64,000 bases of DNA from Sorghum bicolor (GCF_000003195.3 NC_012873.2:44200061-44264060), one strand, 5' to 3'; positions 31,094-42,892 are shown, numbered from the stretch's first letter. Numbers and translations: made by a program. Notes: generated by a model from the letters alone, not told the origin.

Positions 31094-33195
31094 ATGGCCG
31101 TTGGCTTCGTCGTCCCTGAGGTCAGACTTCCATCTCATCTGCTGTACCTTTTTCTCGCATTCCTGTTCATCTGCGATTCATCTTACCGAATATTTTCCTT
31201 TTCCTTTTTCTTTGTATTTTTATTCCCCAAAACACTAGGAGTTGTCCAACAAAATTGTCATCCCTACCGATCAACCACACCTTCAGTGCCTCGGCCCTCT
31301 AGGGGATCCAGATCCAACCGACCTTATCAATGCAGAAACCAACAGGATTCCCTTTAGAGCTGAAAACTTTTCTTTAGATCTGTGGAAAGACACCTTTCGT
31401 CTTGGCCCAGCCCTACTGTAGGGTGGAAAGATTGGTTCTTGAGGGTCAGCAATTCTTATGAAGTTCAATGGGGTGAAAGGAAGCTAGCTCAATGCATTAG
31501 GCTATCCATTGCCGATATGCACAGGAACGAGTCATTGCTGATAGCTGCATCCTACTTTTGGTCAGACACTCTCAATGCTTTTGTTTTTGGCCACGGCCCT
31601 GCTTCTCCTACCCTTGCCGATGTAGCCATGCTTACTGGGCTAGATATATCTTCTGCCGATAGCACCCACTTTTTTGATACCGCCCCCAGTGCCAAAGTGG
31701 AGACTCGCGCTATCGGCGGTTGGTCAGGGTACATCCAGAAGTACCGCGGGAGAGGGCCTGTCACCACAAAGGAGCAAACCACCTTTCTGAACATGTGGCT
31801 GGACAAGTTTGTATTCTGTGGTCGATCGGTAGGACCGACTTCTGTCTATCTATCGGCAGCAGAAAGACTGGCTAGCGGCGGCCAATTTCCTCTCGGCCGA
31901 TATTTGCTCGGCGCTGTTTACCACCTTCTTCATCAGGTAGCCCAGAAACTCCTGCTTGGCCAATCCATCGGCAACTTGGGAGGCCCCTGGTGGTTTATTA
32001 ATATGTGGCTCAATCTGCACCTGCATAAGCGCCTTGATTTCAACTTGTTCTCACAGCACTTCCCAAGAGATATAGCCGAGAATCATGTGTTAGGTGAAGA
32101 GGAATCGGCAACGCGTGCCCCCTTGAACTTTGGTGAAGCCGTTATAGTCTTACCTGGTTCAGGGAACAATCCGGATCAGATCGGCCGATTCTTCGAGACT
32201 CTGTATGAGGGTCTGGCCAGAGATGAACGACCATGGCTGGCTTATGACGACCCAGACAGCATGCTCCCTCTGACCTTCAATCCATTTGATGAAGCTCTCG
32301 ACAGGGACAATGAGGTGATGATGGCAATCGTGACTCCCAGAGTCATACCAGTGAATTTCTTCGGTAGCACGAAAACCTCCCCCCAAACCTATGAATTTTA
32401 TAATCCATCGGCATTAGCTCGCCAGCTAGCTTTCGGCCAATTGCCGATTGCACTTCCTTATGCCGATGTAATAAAGCCCAGAGAACCCATCGCCAACCTC
32501 CTCGAGTGGACTCGAGTAGCCCAGCTACCACCAAATGCCGATACAGATGTAGATCTGTCAGAATGGGTTCCAGCTGCCTTTATCACTCAGGCATACAAGC
32601 TATGGTGGGCAGAATGGAAAGAGAATCTATTCTGCAGATCGGCCCTCTCATACCGCGGCATGATCGACCCCGAATACGAAGTCCCTGATGACACTGTAAG
32701 TATTTTAAACCGATGTCTCATTTTCCAATACTATTCCCATCGGTAACTTACCCCTGTATTCCTTCTGCAGATTGACAACACCCCCCCATCGGTTAGCAGG
32801 AGTGGCAAGCCGATCGACTTATTCCCATCAGGCCCGATCTCCTCAATCGGCCATAATGCTCCCACTCTGGCTTCCATCGTGCACCGGGGTGCGCGCCTCA
32901 AGAAAGTTACCACCAGGAAAACTCAGACATCACCAACGGTAACTGCTTCCACTCTGGCGCAAGCTTTCAAGGCAATCTGTTAAAACCTTTTTCATTTATG
33001 CTGACCATCTTTATATCGGTTATCTGTGCTCATAAACTCCTTTTTGTTGTTGCAGCAAACTGGTGCATCGGCAAAAGCCAAACGCCAAGGTGTCGATGCC
33101 CCCCAGTCTAGCCAGCCAAAGAGGAAGGGCATCCAAGGTGCTAAGGCTGGAACAAAGCGCCAGAAAGTGGCAACTCCTCCTCCTCCTCCGGTGTC
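31094..33195 (+). pseudogene. PMD gene of Tat-2 (frameshifted, truncated)
   Basis: Exon 1 is 31094-31120 (MAVGFVVPE), the intron 31121-31238 (GT...ACTAG), exon 2 31239-32695, the next intron 32696-32770 (GTAAGT...CTGCAG), exon 3 32771-32971, then a possible GC-AG intron and exon 4 from 33056. Exon 2 is 1457 bp against 1458 in Tat-4: one base is missing near 31398, shifting the frame to a TAG at about 31420. Downstream the PMD region is otherwise open to 32746. The gene is cut near 33195, where it abuts the 3' end of gag on the other strand. The domain call is by similarity to plant mobile domain proteins. Confidence 0.75.
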
Positions 33196-36065
33196 TTGGT
33201 TAATCCTTGAGGGCACCATGGAGGAAGTGGCCTTTGCCTTGCCGTTGGGCATCGGTTCTCCCTTGACTCCATGCGATGCGTGTTAGCATCCCTGCAAAAT
33301 ACGAATTCATCGGGAACCCGCGCATCAGCCATTCCTTCGAGCTCCTCTTGGTTCCTGGGAAAATACCGGACACGGTCACCGAGCCGATTGTGAATGCTAA
33401 GCCTGCCCCCCAGCCGATCATGAACTGACGCCCTTCCTCTGATCGGCCCATTAAATCGCCGTTCATCATCATGACAACGCCGATCGGTTCTATCATACCG
33501 ATCATAACCGTTGCACTCAGGGCAGTCTCTGACAGTAGGAAGCTTGATATTTTCCTCCCAGCAATGGATGAAGAATGGACAATTCCAATGATCCCTGTGC
33601 CGATTCCACTCCTGTCGGCGTCTTTCTTCTTCTCGTCGATAATCTTCCTGCTGGCACCGATACCGATTTTCCCGTTGTTGCCAATTTTCTCGAGGCCTCC
33701 TATGAGTTATGACGATGCCAGATCGAGGAAGCATTCCTGAGCTAGTTCCTTCCTGGACCAAGCCCTTACTTCTTGCATCGGCAGTAGTAACTTGATGCTG
33801 AGGATCTACCGATGCACTCTTCTCAGCTATTTCCGACGTTAAGACCTTAGCCTTCCCCTTAGCGTCCAACATGTTTGTCGGGAAAGGATGTTGGTCTATC
33901 TTCATCGGCTTCTGGGCTTTAGAACTGTCAAACTTGATTCTCCCTGACTCTATGGCCGATTGCAGCTGCTGTCTGAATACTTTGCACTCGTTGGTGTCAT
34001 GTGAAGTTGCATTATGCCACTTGCAATATCTCATCCTCTTCAACTCTTCTGCCGACGGGATCACGTGGTTAGGTGACAGTTTGATTTGACCTTCCTGAAG
34101 TAGAAAGTCAAATATCCTATCGGCCTTGGCGGTGTCAAAGGCAAACTTCTCTGGTTCCTTCTGCCCAAAAGGACAAGACATCGGCTTCTTGTTTTTTACC
34201 CACTCTGCCAAACCGATTACTGGTTCCTCGTCGGAATCTGAGCTTGTTGCTTCGTCAACAAATGACACTTTCTTATTCCATGCCCTCTTAGGCTCAAAAG
34301 GCTTGATGTCTTGATCAGATATCCTCTGCACCAAATGACTTAAACTTTCGAACTCCTGAGAGGCATACTTATCCCTGATATGTGGCAACAAACCCTGGAA
34401 AGCCAAATCGGCTAGCTGCCGATCATCCAGAACTAGGCTATAGCATTTATTCTTGACCTCTCGTATCCTCTGCGCAAATCCCTCAACCGACTCATCATTA
34501 CGTTGCCTCAACTTAACCAAGTCGGTGATCTTCTTCTCATGAACCCCCGAGAAGAAGTATCTGTGGAATTGCTTCTCTAGATCGGCCCAAGTAATTACTG
34601 AGTTGGGAGGTAATGATATGAACCAAGTAAAGGCCGATCCAGACAGTGATGATGAAAATAGACGAACCCTCAATTTGTCCCTGTTACCAGCCTCTCCACA
34701 TTGAATAATGAACCTGTTGACATGCTCCATGGTTGACGTGTCGTCCTGTCCGGAAAACTTTGTAAAATCCGGTACCTTGTACCGATGTGGAAGCGGGATC
34801 AAGTCATACGCTGGAGGATACGGTGTCCGATAAGAATAAGTGTTGACTTTGGGTTTTATCCCAAATTGTTCCCTCATTACTTCAGCAATCTTATCGGCCC
34901 AATACGCATCGGCATCTTGCCGATGAGGCGGCTGCGGATCTGGCACTTGGTGGCGAACCTCCACGTGTCTGTTTGGGACGTGACCTGTATGGAACATCGT
35001 ATTGGTCACCTGTCCTCCAATCTGCGGACTACCAAACTGCTGTCCACCGATTGGCTGTCCTACGAGTTGCTGTCCAAAATTTATTGGCTGGTTGGGAATT
35101 CCCTGACCTTGGAACCCGGGATAAACCTGCCCTTGCTGGAACCCCGTAGTCTGATAACCCTGCTGGGGCGATTGTGGAAAGGCTTGCTGTCCAAGCCATC
35201 CATTATTAGCGTTCATCGGCATAGGTGCTGCCGATGATTGGTAATTGGGTACCGTCGTTGAATTGACATACCCTGACTGGGCCATAGGCCTCTGTTGCAT
35301 CAGCATTGACTCTGCCGATGCGTTGGGCATCTGGAACATTGAATCTTGAGGATTTCCAGTGTGAGGCCTTGCAGTAGTAGTTGTGGTATACCGAGGACTC
35401 TGGTTCACCGGCGCATTGGGAGGTGCCGATGTCATAGGAGTTTTGCCCCTCATGTCAGTTATCTGTGATGTTCCCGGCGTCAACTCTGGAGGCATACCAT
35501 AACCCCACCAGTTGGGAGGAAGAGTTAACCCTGACATTGCCGATGCCAACATATCTGTTGTCAGTTTATGCTGCCCAACTGAAATTTGTGGGTTGGTTGC
35601 CATCGGCATAGATAGTGCACCGGTAGTCCCCAATGTACTTGGAGGGACGGCAGACTGTGCACTTGCATTCGTCAAGGCAGCCGATGGAGCCGTGACCTCT
35701 GGTGCCGTTGGCTGATGATGAGAGGGCCCCACATAATCTGGCGGGATTTGTCCTTCCTTGAAAGTTCTTGCCACGGCGTTGAAAACCGTATTAGACAGTA
35801 CACCAGCTTGGTTGATCAACGCTCGATTGATGGCATTGTCAACCATGTCTTGAAGCTTGCCAGGATTGGCGTCAAAGGTGACCTGCCGTGGTGCCGGCAG
35901 TGCATCTTTCTGGACCACTTCGCCGCTCCTGTTTATGCTGAAAGACTTCAGGCATTGCTGCTTGAACTCTTCCATGGCTTGGGCAATAGCTTGCTTCTGC
36001 TCATCCTTGAGGTTGGCCTCCGTCACGGGGATGACGTTCTCTTGATCGAGGTCAGAGATCGACAT
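33196..36065 (-). CDS. gag: Tat-2 Gag
   Basis: A long open frame runs from an ATG at 36065 (upstream codons to 36161 lie in primer site and LTR) to the junction near 33196, continuing to a stop at 33141. The start (MSISDLDQENVIPVTEANL) matches Tat-3. A Pro/Gln/Met-rich N-terminal half precedes the gag domain (YKVPDFTKFSGQDDTSTMEHV, LEKQFHRYFFSGVHEKKI), the Tat-type knuckle (YCKWHNATSHDTNEC) and a long Arg-rich tail (RREENR-type repeats). The last residues (about 18) come from the reverse strand of the PMD gene through the deletion junction. It is the only uninterrupted Tat gag in the window and could package RNAs of the family. Confidence 0.85.
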
Positions 36066-36086
36066 GTTGATCTTGATCTTGAATCG

Positions 36087-36104
36087 GTCCCACCGGGCGT
36101 GCCA
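36087..36104 (-). other. Primer binding site of Tat-2
   Basis: On the minus strand TGGCACGCCCGGTGGGACC begins a few bases after the 5' LTR. Tat-3 has a mutated form at 51795-51812. The tRNA primer was not identified. Confidence 0.65.
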
Positions 36105-36111
36105 AAAGATG

Positions 36112-36799
36112 TGTTGATGCAAAACTGATCTGCAAACACAAAGGGCTAATACCCGATTCAAACGTTAAGGCGTGCCAGCCGATTTGACCTTGCTATCGGC
36201 AAAGGTGATAACTCGAATACTTTAGTCCTGACAACAGCGATGCGCCCGGATGTCACGGCTAAGAGGTACTCACGCGGAACTCGAGAACACGCCGAGCTTA
36301 AGTCGACGAATTCCTAAGAACTCGTAATAAAAAGAAAAAAGTATGACGAAGTCGTCGAAAAGTAGATGCTGGAATATGAGTAAAAACGTGTGTTTGATTG
36401 ATTTCTTGATATCTTATTACAAGGTCCTAGGGTTTATATTTATACCCTGCTCGAAGAGCTACGACCAGACACGATTAGAATTCGACTTCCAAATTACACG
36501 GAATCCATATACAAAACGATGCAAATAACTAAGGAAACAATAAAACTATCCTTCGTGACAAACTGAAACTCCTCCACATGACAACTGGCAGCTTCCGGAC
36601 TCCTCCTTCGCGTCATCGGCAATCCCCTTGCCATGGTCATCGGCAGACCCTTTTACCTGGTCATCGGCACCATATTACTACCTGTGGACTTAGTCACATT
36701 CAACCTCTCCCTCATCGGCAACCATCCTCATCAGCAACCCGCATCGTACTGCCACCCTATCCTGCCATCCTGGACACGTGCCCAAAAATGGTATCAACA
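36112..36799 (-). repeat. 5' LTR of Tat-2
   Basis: 688 bp, nearly identical to 29767-30454. On the minus strand it would drive gag. Confidence 0.95.
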
Positions 36800-37701
36800 G
36801 CGCGTTACTAATTAAAAGTATAGGGTTTAAAACGGAAGAAAACAGGATTAAAAAGAAATACTTTTGAACTAGGTTGGACCGCGGGTTGATTTGCTTGAAA
36901 CAGGGGGGTTAAAGTGCAAAATCTCCAGCGGTTCGCGGCTGACCGCGTCGCTGGCCGACATGGGGGCCACGTGGCGTGCTGGCGTTGGCTCGGTCCACCA
37001 CTGTGCGCATGGACCGGCCTGCCGTGCGCCCGTGGACCGCGTCCATGGTCCACGGTGGACCGGTTACATAACCCCGAAGGGGTAATCTGGGCCGTTGGAA
37101 ACAAATCGTACGGCTCGAAATGAAAGGAGACGGGGTGCTCGCCTGGCCGAGGCCGACCATGGCGGCGCCATTGCCGCCGACGAGGAGAACTCCTCGGAGC
37201 TCGCCGGAATCTCGTTCCCAGCCGCGCCAAACAAAAACAAAACTACCACAACGACCAGCGCGACGAGGCGAACATGATAGAGCACAAATAAAGGGTGGGG
37301 AGCACGTCGGGACGATGGCCCCGCGGCGGCGCCATTTCCACGGCCTCGGAGAGCCTCAGGTCCGGTGTTATAGCGCTCTAAATTCGCGATTGAAAGTATG
37401 GGAAGCATCGAGGGGATACCACGGTTCCGTTGGAGGTGATTGCAGTGTCCGGCAAAGCTCCGAGCGGCTTGACCACGGTCGGGGCGGACTGGAGAGAGAA
37501 GAATACGTCGATGAGCTCGAATTCGTGGCATACAAGATCAATACGAAGGAAAATTAGGCGCCTACGGTTGCGGCTAGTCCCAACCAAGCTCCCGGGGTGC
37601 TCTTCGGCTCTGGGTCGCTCGAGCAAGGGAAAACCGAGGTGGGGGAGAGAAACCGTGCTCCGGTGGTGGCTAGGGGCAGCAAGGGGGGGCTTGGCCTGGG
37701 G

Positions 37702-37708
37702 TTTTATA
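37702..37708 (-). promoter_or_regulatory. TATA box of Tekay-1 5' LTR
   Basis: TATAAAA on the minus strand in a GC-rich context, repeated at 12820-12826 in the other LTR. Confidence 0.5.
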
Positions 37709-38390
37709 GGGCGAGCAGGGCGTCGAGGTGGCGCGCATGCAGGCGTTAACTCCCGGCGTCAAGAGGCTTGATGGAGCCCTGATTGATGGCCTCCATCAAT
37801 CGGCGTTTGAAGAAGGGGATGAATGCCCATTGCAGCGTTCCCGGCTCGGTGGAGAAGAAGGGGGAAGACGCTGACGTGCGGGCCCCACGGTGCAGCGAGA
37901 GAGGGAGGGGAAAAGAGCGCCGACAGGCGGACCCTACTGCGCAGTGAGAGGGGGAAGGGGGAGGTGCGTGGGCTGTCCGCGCGGAGCGGGCCGCGCCACT
38001 GGGCCGCGTGCGCGTCGCGAGCGAGGGCGGGGAGGTGGGCTGCCAATGGCCCAAGGCCAAGGGTGAGCGCGGGGTGTGCTGGGCTAGGGTTTGGGGCCGG
38101 GCCAAAATCGGTGAAGGGGTTAAAGATAAAAGGAAAATTCTTTTATATTTTTCAGAATCATAAATTTGTATAAATTCCTATCATATTGATTTTTAAACCA
38201 AACAACCTAGTCTTACAATCAATCAAAAATATTATGCACCAGCATGAATGCAGCATTTCATGTTTCTAGACCTTATAGTTTATTTGAAATAATTCCAAAA
38301 ATTGTTATTTTGCCTAAACAATTCTCAAATAATTCCTATAATTATGCCAAATTAAATACTAATTTAAAAATTAATTTTTAGGGTGTTACA

Positions 38391-39943
38391 CCGGGTAGCC
38401 CTAATGCACCGGAACGTGCGTTTCAAGAAGATCACCACCAAACGGGCAAAGACATCTCCATCAGTCGCCGCTGCTACTTTGGCACAAGCTTTCAAGGTAA
38501 ATCTTTTGATTTCCTCAATTTATACCGATTCCCATCCTATACTTACACAGTCTTTTCAGGATACATCGGCTGCTATGGGAACTTCATCAGTAACTTCTGT
38601 CTTTTAGCAAAAATTCTCATCAACATTCTTTCATGTTCAGATCCATGAAAATTTGTTTATTGTAACAGCAAACTGGTAAATTGGCAAAGACCAGAAGTAC
38701 CAAGACAAGAGCCGATGCCCCCAAGTCCAGCCAAGTCAAGAGAAAAGGACCTAAGAGCACCAAGTCACAAGCAAAGCGTTAGAAGACAGCAACGCCTTCT
38801 CTTCCACATCCAGTGTCACTGATTCATGTGGAATCGTCCCCTTCTTCACCAGAAGTCCAGACTCAGTAAGCACCGTCGCCACCTCAACCATAAGAAGCAC
38901 CTCAGCCACAAGAAACATCAGCCGATGTGCTTGAGCAGACTACCGATCCGGTAGATCCAATCATACCATCGGTGGTTTCTTCAGAACAGACAAGCACTGT
39001 ACCCCCACAAGGCAAACTAATGCCCACAACATTATCACCGATGGATTTATTTCTTTAAATTATAAGCAATCTTATTATCTTTTCAGTTGACATTGTTCCA
39101 TCGGCAACTCCAGCCGATCAACCTGTGGTACCGGTGGCATCAACCGGCCAAAGGCGCAAAATAGCTTTGAAACAAGTAAGTTATCTGGTTTTCGCTTTTT
39201 ATATCACTAATGTGTGATCATCAAATAACTTATCTTATTTTTCTCCAGGAACAAGACTCTCCGGACAGCTTGTTTTCCTTCACCATCGAGATTGCTGATG
39301 ATGAAGGCGAGGAAGCAAGCTCCTCTCAAGCAATAGGGATTTCATCGGCAGAAATCAGAGCAAAACTGGAGGATCTGCTGGCCCTACTACACCAAGACAC
39401 TACTCAATTGGTCGATGACTCCGATCTAGCCAAAGCTCTGTTCAAAGCTCTTAGAGGTCAAATCCCAGCCGATGCCGAGGAGACTCTTTTCCAAGCTGCA
39501 CACTTGGAAAGCCGTCAGCTCCAGTATCAAAAGGCTGCCCAGCGTATTGCCGATAGAGCCACCGACGCCCAGCTCTCAGAGGAAGTAATGCAAGTGAAAC
39601 GCCTTGCCGATGAAAATAGAAGGGCATCGGTATTCTACAATCCTCGGGGGAGACACTGAGGCAGAAGATCTCTGACCTATCGGCAAAAAGGGAAGCCCTG
39701 CTGGCAGAGCTCAAGCAAGTAGAAGAGGCTCTCTCTCAAGCTCAGCAAGAAGAAAGTCAGCTGCCCGAAATGATCAAGACCCTCCAACAAGAACGAAACA
39801 TTTAGGCCCACAAGGCGGTGCAGATGAAGAAGAAGTTGAAGCCAATAGAAGGCTCCGCCGATGAAGACATCCGGGAGATAGAAGAAGCCGATCAAATCCG
39901 TCTGCGTGCCATATCGGCCATCCAAGCCTTACTGAACGTATGA
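38391..39943 (+). pseudogene. PMD gene of Tat-1, 3' part with coiled-coil C-terminus
   Basis: This continues the gene broken at 10332. Exon 3 resumes to 38495 (AAG|GTAAAT). Further exon-like blocks are about 38669-39040 (basic, then Pro/Ser/Gln-rich, with stops), 39087-39175 (TTTTCAG...CAA|GTAAGT) and 39249-39943. The last block encodes acidic then strongly helical sequence (LRQKISDLSAKREALLAELKQ... type heptads, about 39650-39900), ending at TGA 39941-39943. A frameshift near 39650 and a TAG near 39804 break it. So the full protein would join an N-terminal PMD to a C-terminal coiled coil. Exons are inferred from splice-like borders. Confidence 0.55.
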
Positions 39944-41612
39944 GCTCTTCATCGGCGGCATGTTTTGTTCTGCATTTAGAAACTGCACCATGAAAGCAAA
40001 TGCACATTTATTAGGATTCATCTTTAGACCATGTTTCCTCGTGCACTCCAACACTTTTCGCAGATCGGCAAGATGCTTTGTGAAATCCCCAGACTTAACC
40101 ACCACATCATCAATGTAAATTTCCACCAGCTTGCCGATGAACTCATGAAAGATGAAATTCATAGCCCTCTGATAAGTAGCACCAGCATTTTTCAAACCAA
40201 AGGTCATGACTATCCACTCAAACAACCCAACATGACCAGGACATCTAAATGTAGTCTTTGGAACATCTTCTTCGGCCACGAATATTTGATTATATCCTGC
40301 ATTGCCTTCCATAAAGCTAATAACCCGATGTCCAGCTGCAGCATCAACTAGCAAATCGGCAACTGGCATTGGATAACCATCCATTGGTGTAGCCTTATTA
40401 GGATTCCTAAAATCAATGCAAACACGAAGCTTCCCATTCTTCATTTAAACTGGAACAACATTGGAAATCCACTCGGCATACCGACATTGCCGAATAAATT
40501 TAGCTTCGATAAGTTTAGTTATTTCGACGTTAATATCAGGAAGAATATTAGGATTACATCGGTGAGCTGGCTGCTGATGTGGCCGAAATCCAGATTTGAT
40601 AGGCAACCGATGTTCAACAATAGACCGCTCTAAACCAGGCATCTCGGTATAATCCCAAGCAAAGCAGTATTTATATTCCTTTAACAAATCGGTTAACTGC
40701 TGCTTACACTCAGAATCTAACTTAGCACTAATAAAAGTAGGCCTCGGCCTATCACCATTACCTATGTCTACTTCTACTAAATCATCGGCCGATGTAAACC
40801 CCTGGCCTAATTTTCCATCATCGGCGAACCTATCCATTAAAACTCTTCGTCAGAACCGACTGCTTAGATCGGTGGAATTTCATAATCAGCCACTTTGAGA
40901 AAATCCTTCTCCCAAATCTCCCCTCAAATGCATCTGGTCCTTTCATAAGTATCTGCTTCTGCCGATGCTATGACATACGAAGAATCTCCTGGGACAATCT
41001 CAATCTTGTCACCTACCCACTGAACCAAGCATTAGTGCATTGTAGATGGGATACAACAATTAGCATGAATCCAATCTCTCCCCAACAGTGTATTATAAGC
41101 ACCCTTTCCACTGATGCCGAAGAAAGTTGTCGGCAAGGTTTTGCTGCCGATGGTCAACTCAACACATATGCCTCCCTTGACTGGAGACACATTTCCTTCA
41201 AAATCTGTTAGCATCATGTTGGTCTTGATCAAATCTTGATCCCCTTTGATAAGCTTCCGATAGACTGCGTATGACATAATATTGATAGCAGCCCCACCAT
41301 CAACAAGTATCTTGGTCATCGGTTGCCCATCGACCCTGCCTTTGACAAACAAAGCTTTAAGATGTTGTCTCTCATTATCGGCGGATTTTTCAAAGATAGC
41401 CGTCATCGGATCCAGAGCCAACTGAGCTATCTGGTCGAGAAAATCTACTCCCTCATCATCACTAAAAGGTGCAAGGAACTCCATCGGCAACATAAATACC
41501 ATATTAACATCTGCCGATGGCCCTTTTCCTTTAGGATCCAACTGCTGCTGATCTTCGAATTTAGCAGAATTCTCTTCTTTACTCAACTCTTCTCGTCATC
41601 CCTGCTACAGCC
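39944..41612 (-). pseudogene. pol: Tat-1 pol remnant: protease and truncated RT
   Basis: Minus strand. Protease reads ILVDGGAAINIM near 41274-41310 (Asp-Gly-Gly variant). A linker (40837-40445) follows, then RT (40444-39990) with VCIDFRNPNKATPMDG, MTFGLKNAGATYQ and catalytic YIDDVVVKSGD. RT ends just after NPNKCAF. Compared with Tat-3, about 24 bp are missing near this point and then about 2.47 kb (Tat-3 58004-60474), taking the RT end, both RNase H domains and integrase. Stops lie near 41032 and 40445. Its right end, 41608-41612 CAGCC, is the Ath-3 target site. Confidence 0.85.
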
Positions 41613-42892
41613 TGTTGACGGTCCTTAATGCTCACAATTAACCATCAATTAATCATGGAAAAGGATCCAAATGCAACCAACACCTAGACTTAGGGTTTTA
41701 TCTGACAGAATTCCACGAGTTTTGGTGTTTGTGTATTTCTGCAGGGGGTTATCAGGAAATATGGAAGAAAGGCCCACACGTCGGGTTTACATAGAGATAC
41801 TAACGTGTCGCGCAATTTTCTATCGTCTAGAAGACTCCAGAAGCCACGGGAACAAACGGGAAGGAAATCGGGCTCGGAGGCAGGGCGCCCGCCCAACTCT
41901 CCTGGGCGCCCGCCCAGCTACAGTGCCCAATCAGGACATGTTTCGCGGATCATGCTCCACCGACCTAATACTTCAAGGAAAACCACACGATCAATGTCGG
42001 TTTGATCCGACGGCCCAGATTCATCTAAAAAGACTGTATAAGCAAGGCCCCCTGGCCCCTGGAGATCATACCTCTTCTACAGAATCAAAGTTAGGGTTTC
42101 AATTCTTCATCCAAGTAGAGAGGATCCCTCTAGTTCTTCTAGTTCTACCTCTAGTTCATCTAGATCTAGTTCTAGTTCATCTAGTTCTAGTTCTAGTTCC
42201 TCTAGTTCTAGTTCTAGTTAGTTCTAGTTGTAATCTAGAAAATAGGGAGAGAGAAGAGGAGAGCGGAGGAGGAGCCGGATCTGTCGGATCTTCCTCAACA
42301 TCATACTTTTGCAGCATCTGGTTCGTTCTTCATTGTTCTCCAGGTTCTTCAATTCATAATTCCTGAGTTCTCTAATTACTTTTATTTACATTCAAGTTAT
42401 TTATTGGATTCCCGCTTGCAACAAGTGCTCTAGTCTTTGAAACATTAGAGTAGTAATTAATAGATTAGACGTGGTGTTTAGTCTTGCGATTACCTGGAAT
42501 TGCACCAAATCCTGCGGATTGTTGTGGTAGCCCTAGGTTAGTGACAGCCCTAACGGTCGACGTATTCCACCTTGTTCGGATCGGTGTTTGTAGGACCGTA
42601 GTCGGAGCTTCCTAGCCCCCTTCTCATCTCTTTCTATGGTTAGTGTTCTGATATCCCGAAATAGATAATCGTGAAGTAATTCTTGATTCTTAGATCAACT
42701 AGAGAACTCTCAAGAAACTTCCTCTCTTCCCACCAAAAATAATTATATAGTTATCCTTGGGCGATCTTGGATCTTAATTAGTACACTCACGTTCTCTGTG
42801 GAAAATCGATACTCTGGAATACTCCCGGGTGAAAGCTACATCGGTATCCGTGCGCTTGCGGATTTTTCTGTTTGCGTTTAAAATACCCAACA
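41613..42892 (+). repeat. 5' LTR of Ath-3
   Basis: 1280 bp, TGTTGACGG...ACCCAACA. It holds paired GGGCGCCCGCCC boxes (41885-41920), TATAAG near 42037, and a CTAGTT-type simple repeat at about 42131-42230. Confidence 0.93.

Larger units (their letters stand above)
29767..36799 (-). mobile_element. Tat-2: young non-autonomous Tat element with gag and antisense PMD gene
   Basis: 7033 bp with two 688-bp LTRs (29767-30454 and 36112-36799) and perfect GCGCG duplications (29762-29766 and 36800-36804). On the minus strand it has a primer site and gag. The PMD gene lies on the plus strand next to the left LTR. Protease, RT, RNase H and integrase are all missing. By eye the two LTRs differ at one site (G at 30338 against A in the right copy), so the insertion is recent and must have used enzymes from a relative such as Tat-3. 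Confidence 0.95.
10332..38390 (-). mobile_element. Tekay-1: chromovirus (Tekay/Del-type) LTR retrotransposon
   Basis: On the minus strand this element runs 5' LTR (28171-38390), primer site, extra ORF, gag, pol with integrase chromodomain, polypurine tract, 3' LTR (10332-21832). Its LTRs start TGTAACACCC and end GGGTGCGACA, usual for this lineage. Without the nested Ath-2 and Tat-2 and their duplications it is about 12.7 kb with LTRs of about 3.18 kb. Flanks CCTGG (10327-10331) and CCGGG (38391-38395) fit a 5-bp target duplication with one later change. It sits in exon 3 of the Tat-1 PMD gene. Both LTRs are split and pol has many stops, so it is inactive. Confidence 0.92.
28171..38390 (-). 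repeat. 5' LTR of Tekay-1, split by Tat-2
   Basis: The LTR is 28171-29766 plus 36805-38390, about 3182 bp after removing Tat-2 and its duplicated GCGCG. It matches the left LTR throughout, including the GC-rich segment 36840-38100, and gives the empty site for Ath-2 near 37755. The minus-strand TATAAAA at 37702-37708 would be the element's promoter, now separated from gag by 7 kb of Tat-2. I see no gene in it. Confidence 0.9.

Noticed and set aside
42131..42230. CRISPR-like or satellite array
   Set aside because: The units are 6 bases and imperfect with no spacers, and the context is plant LTR sequence. It is a simple repeat.
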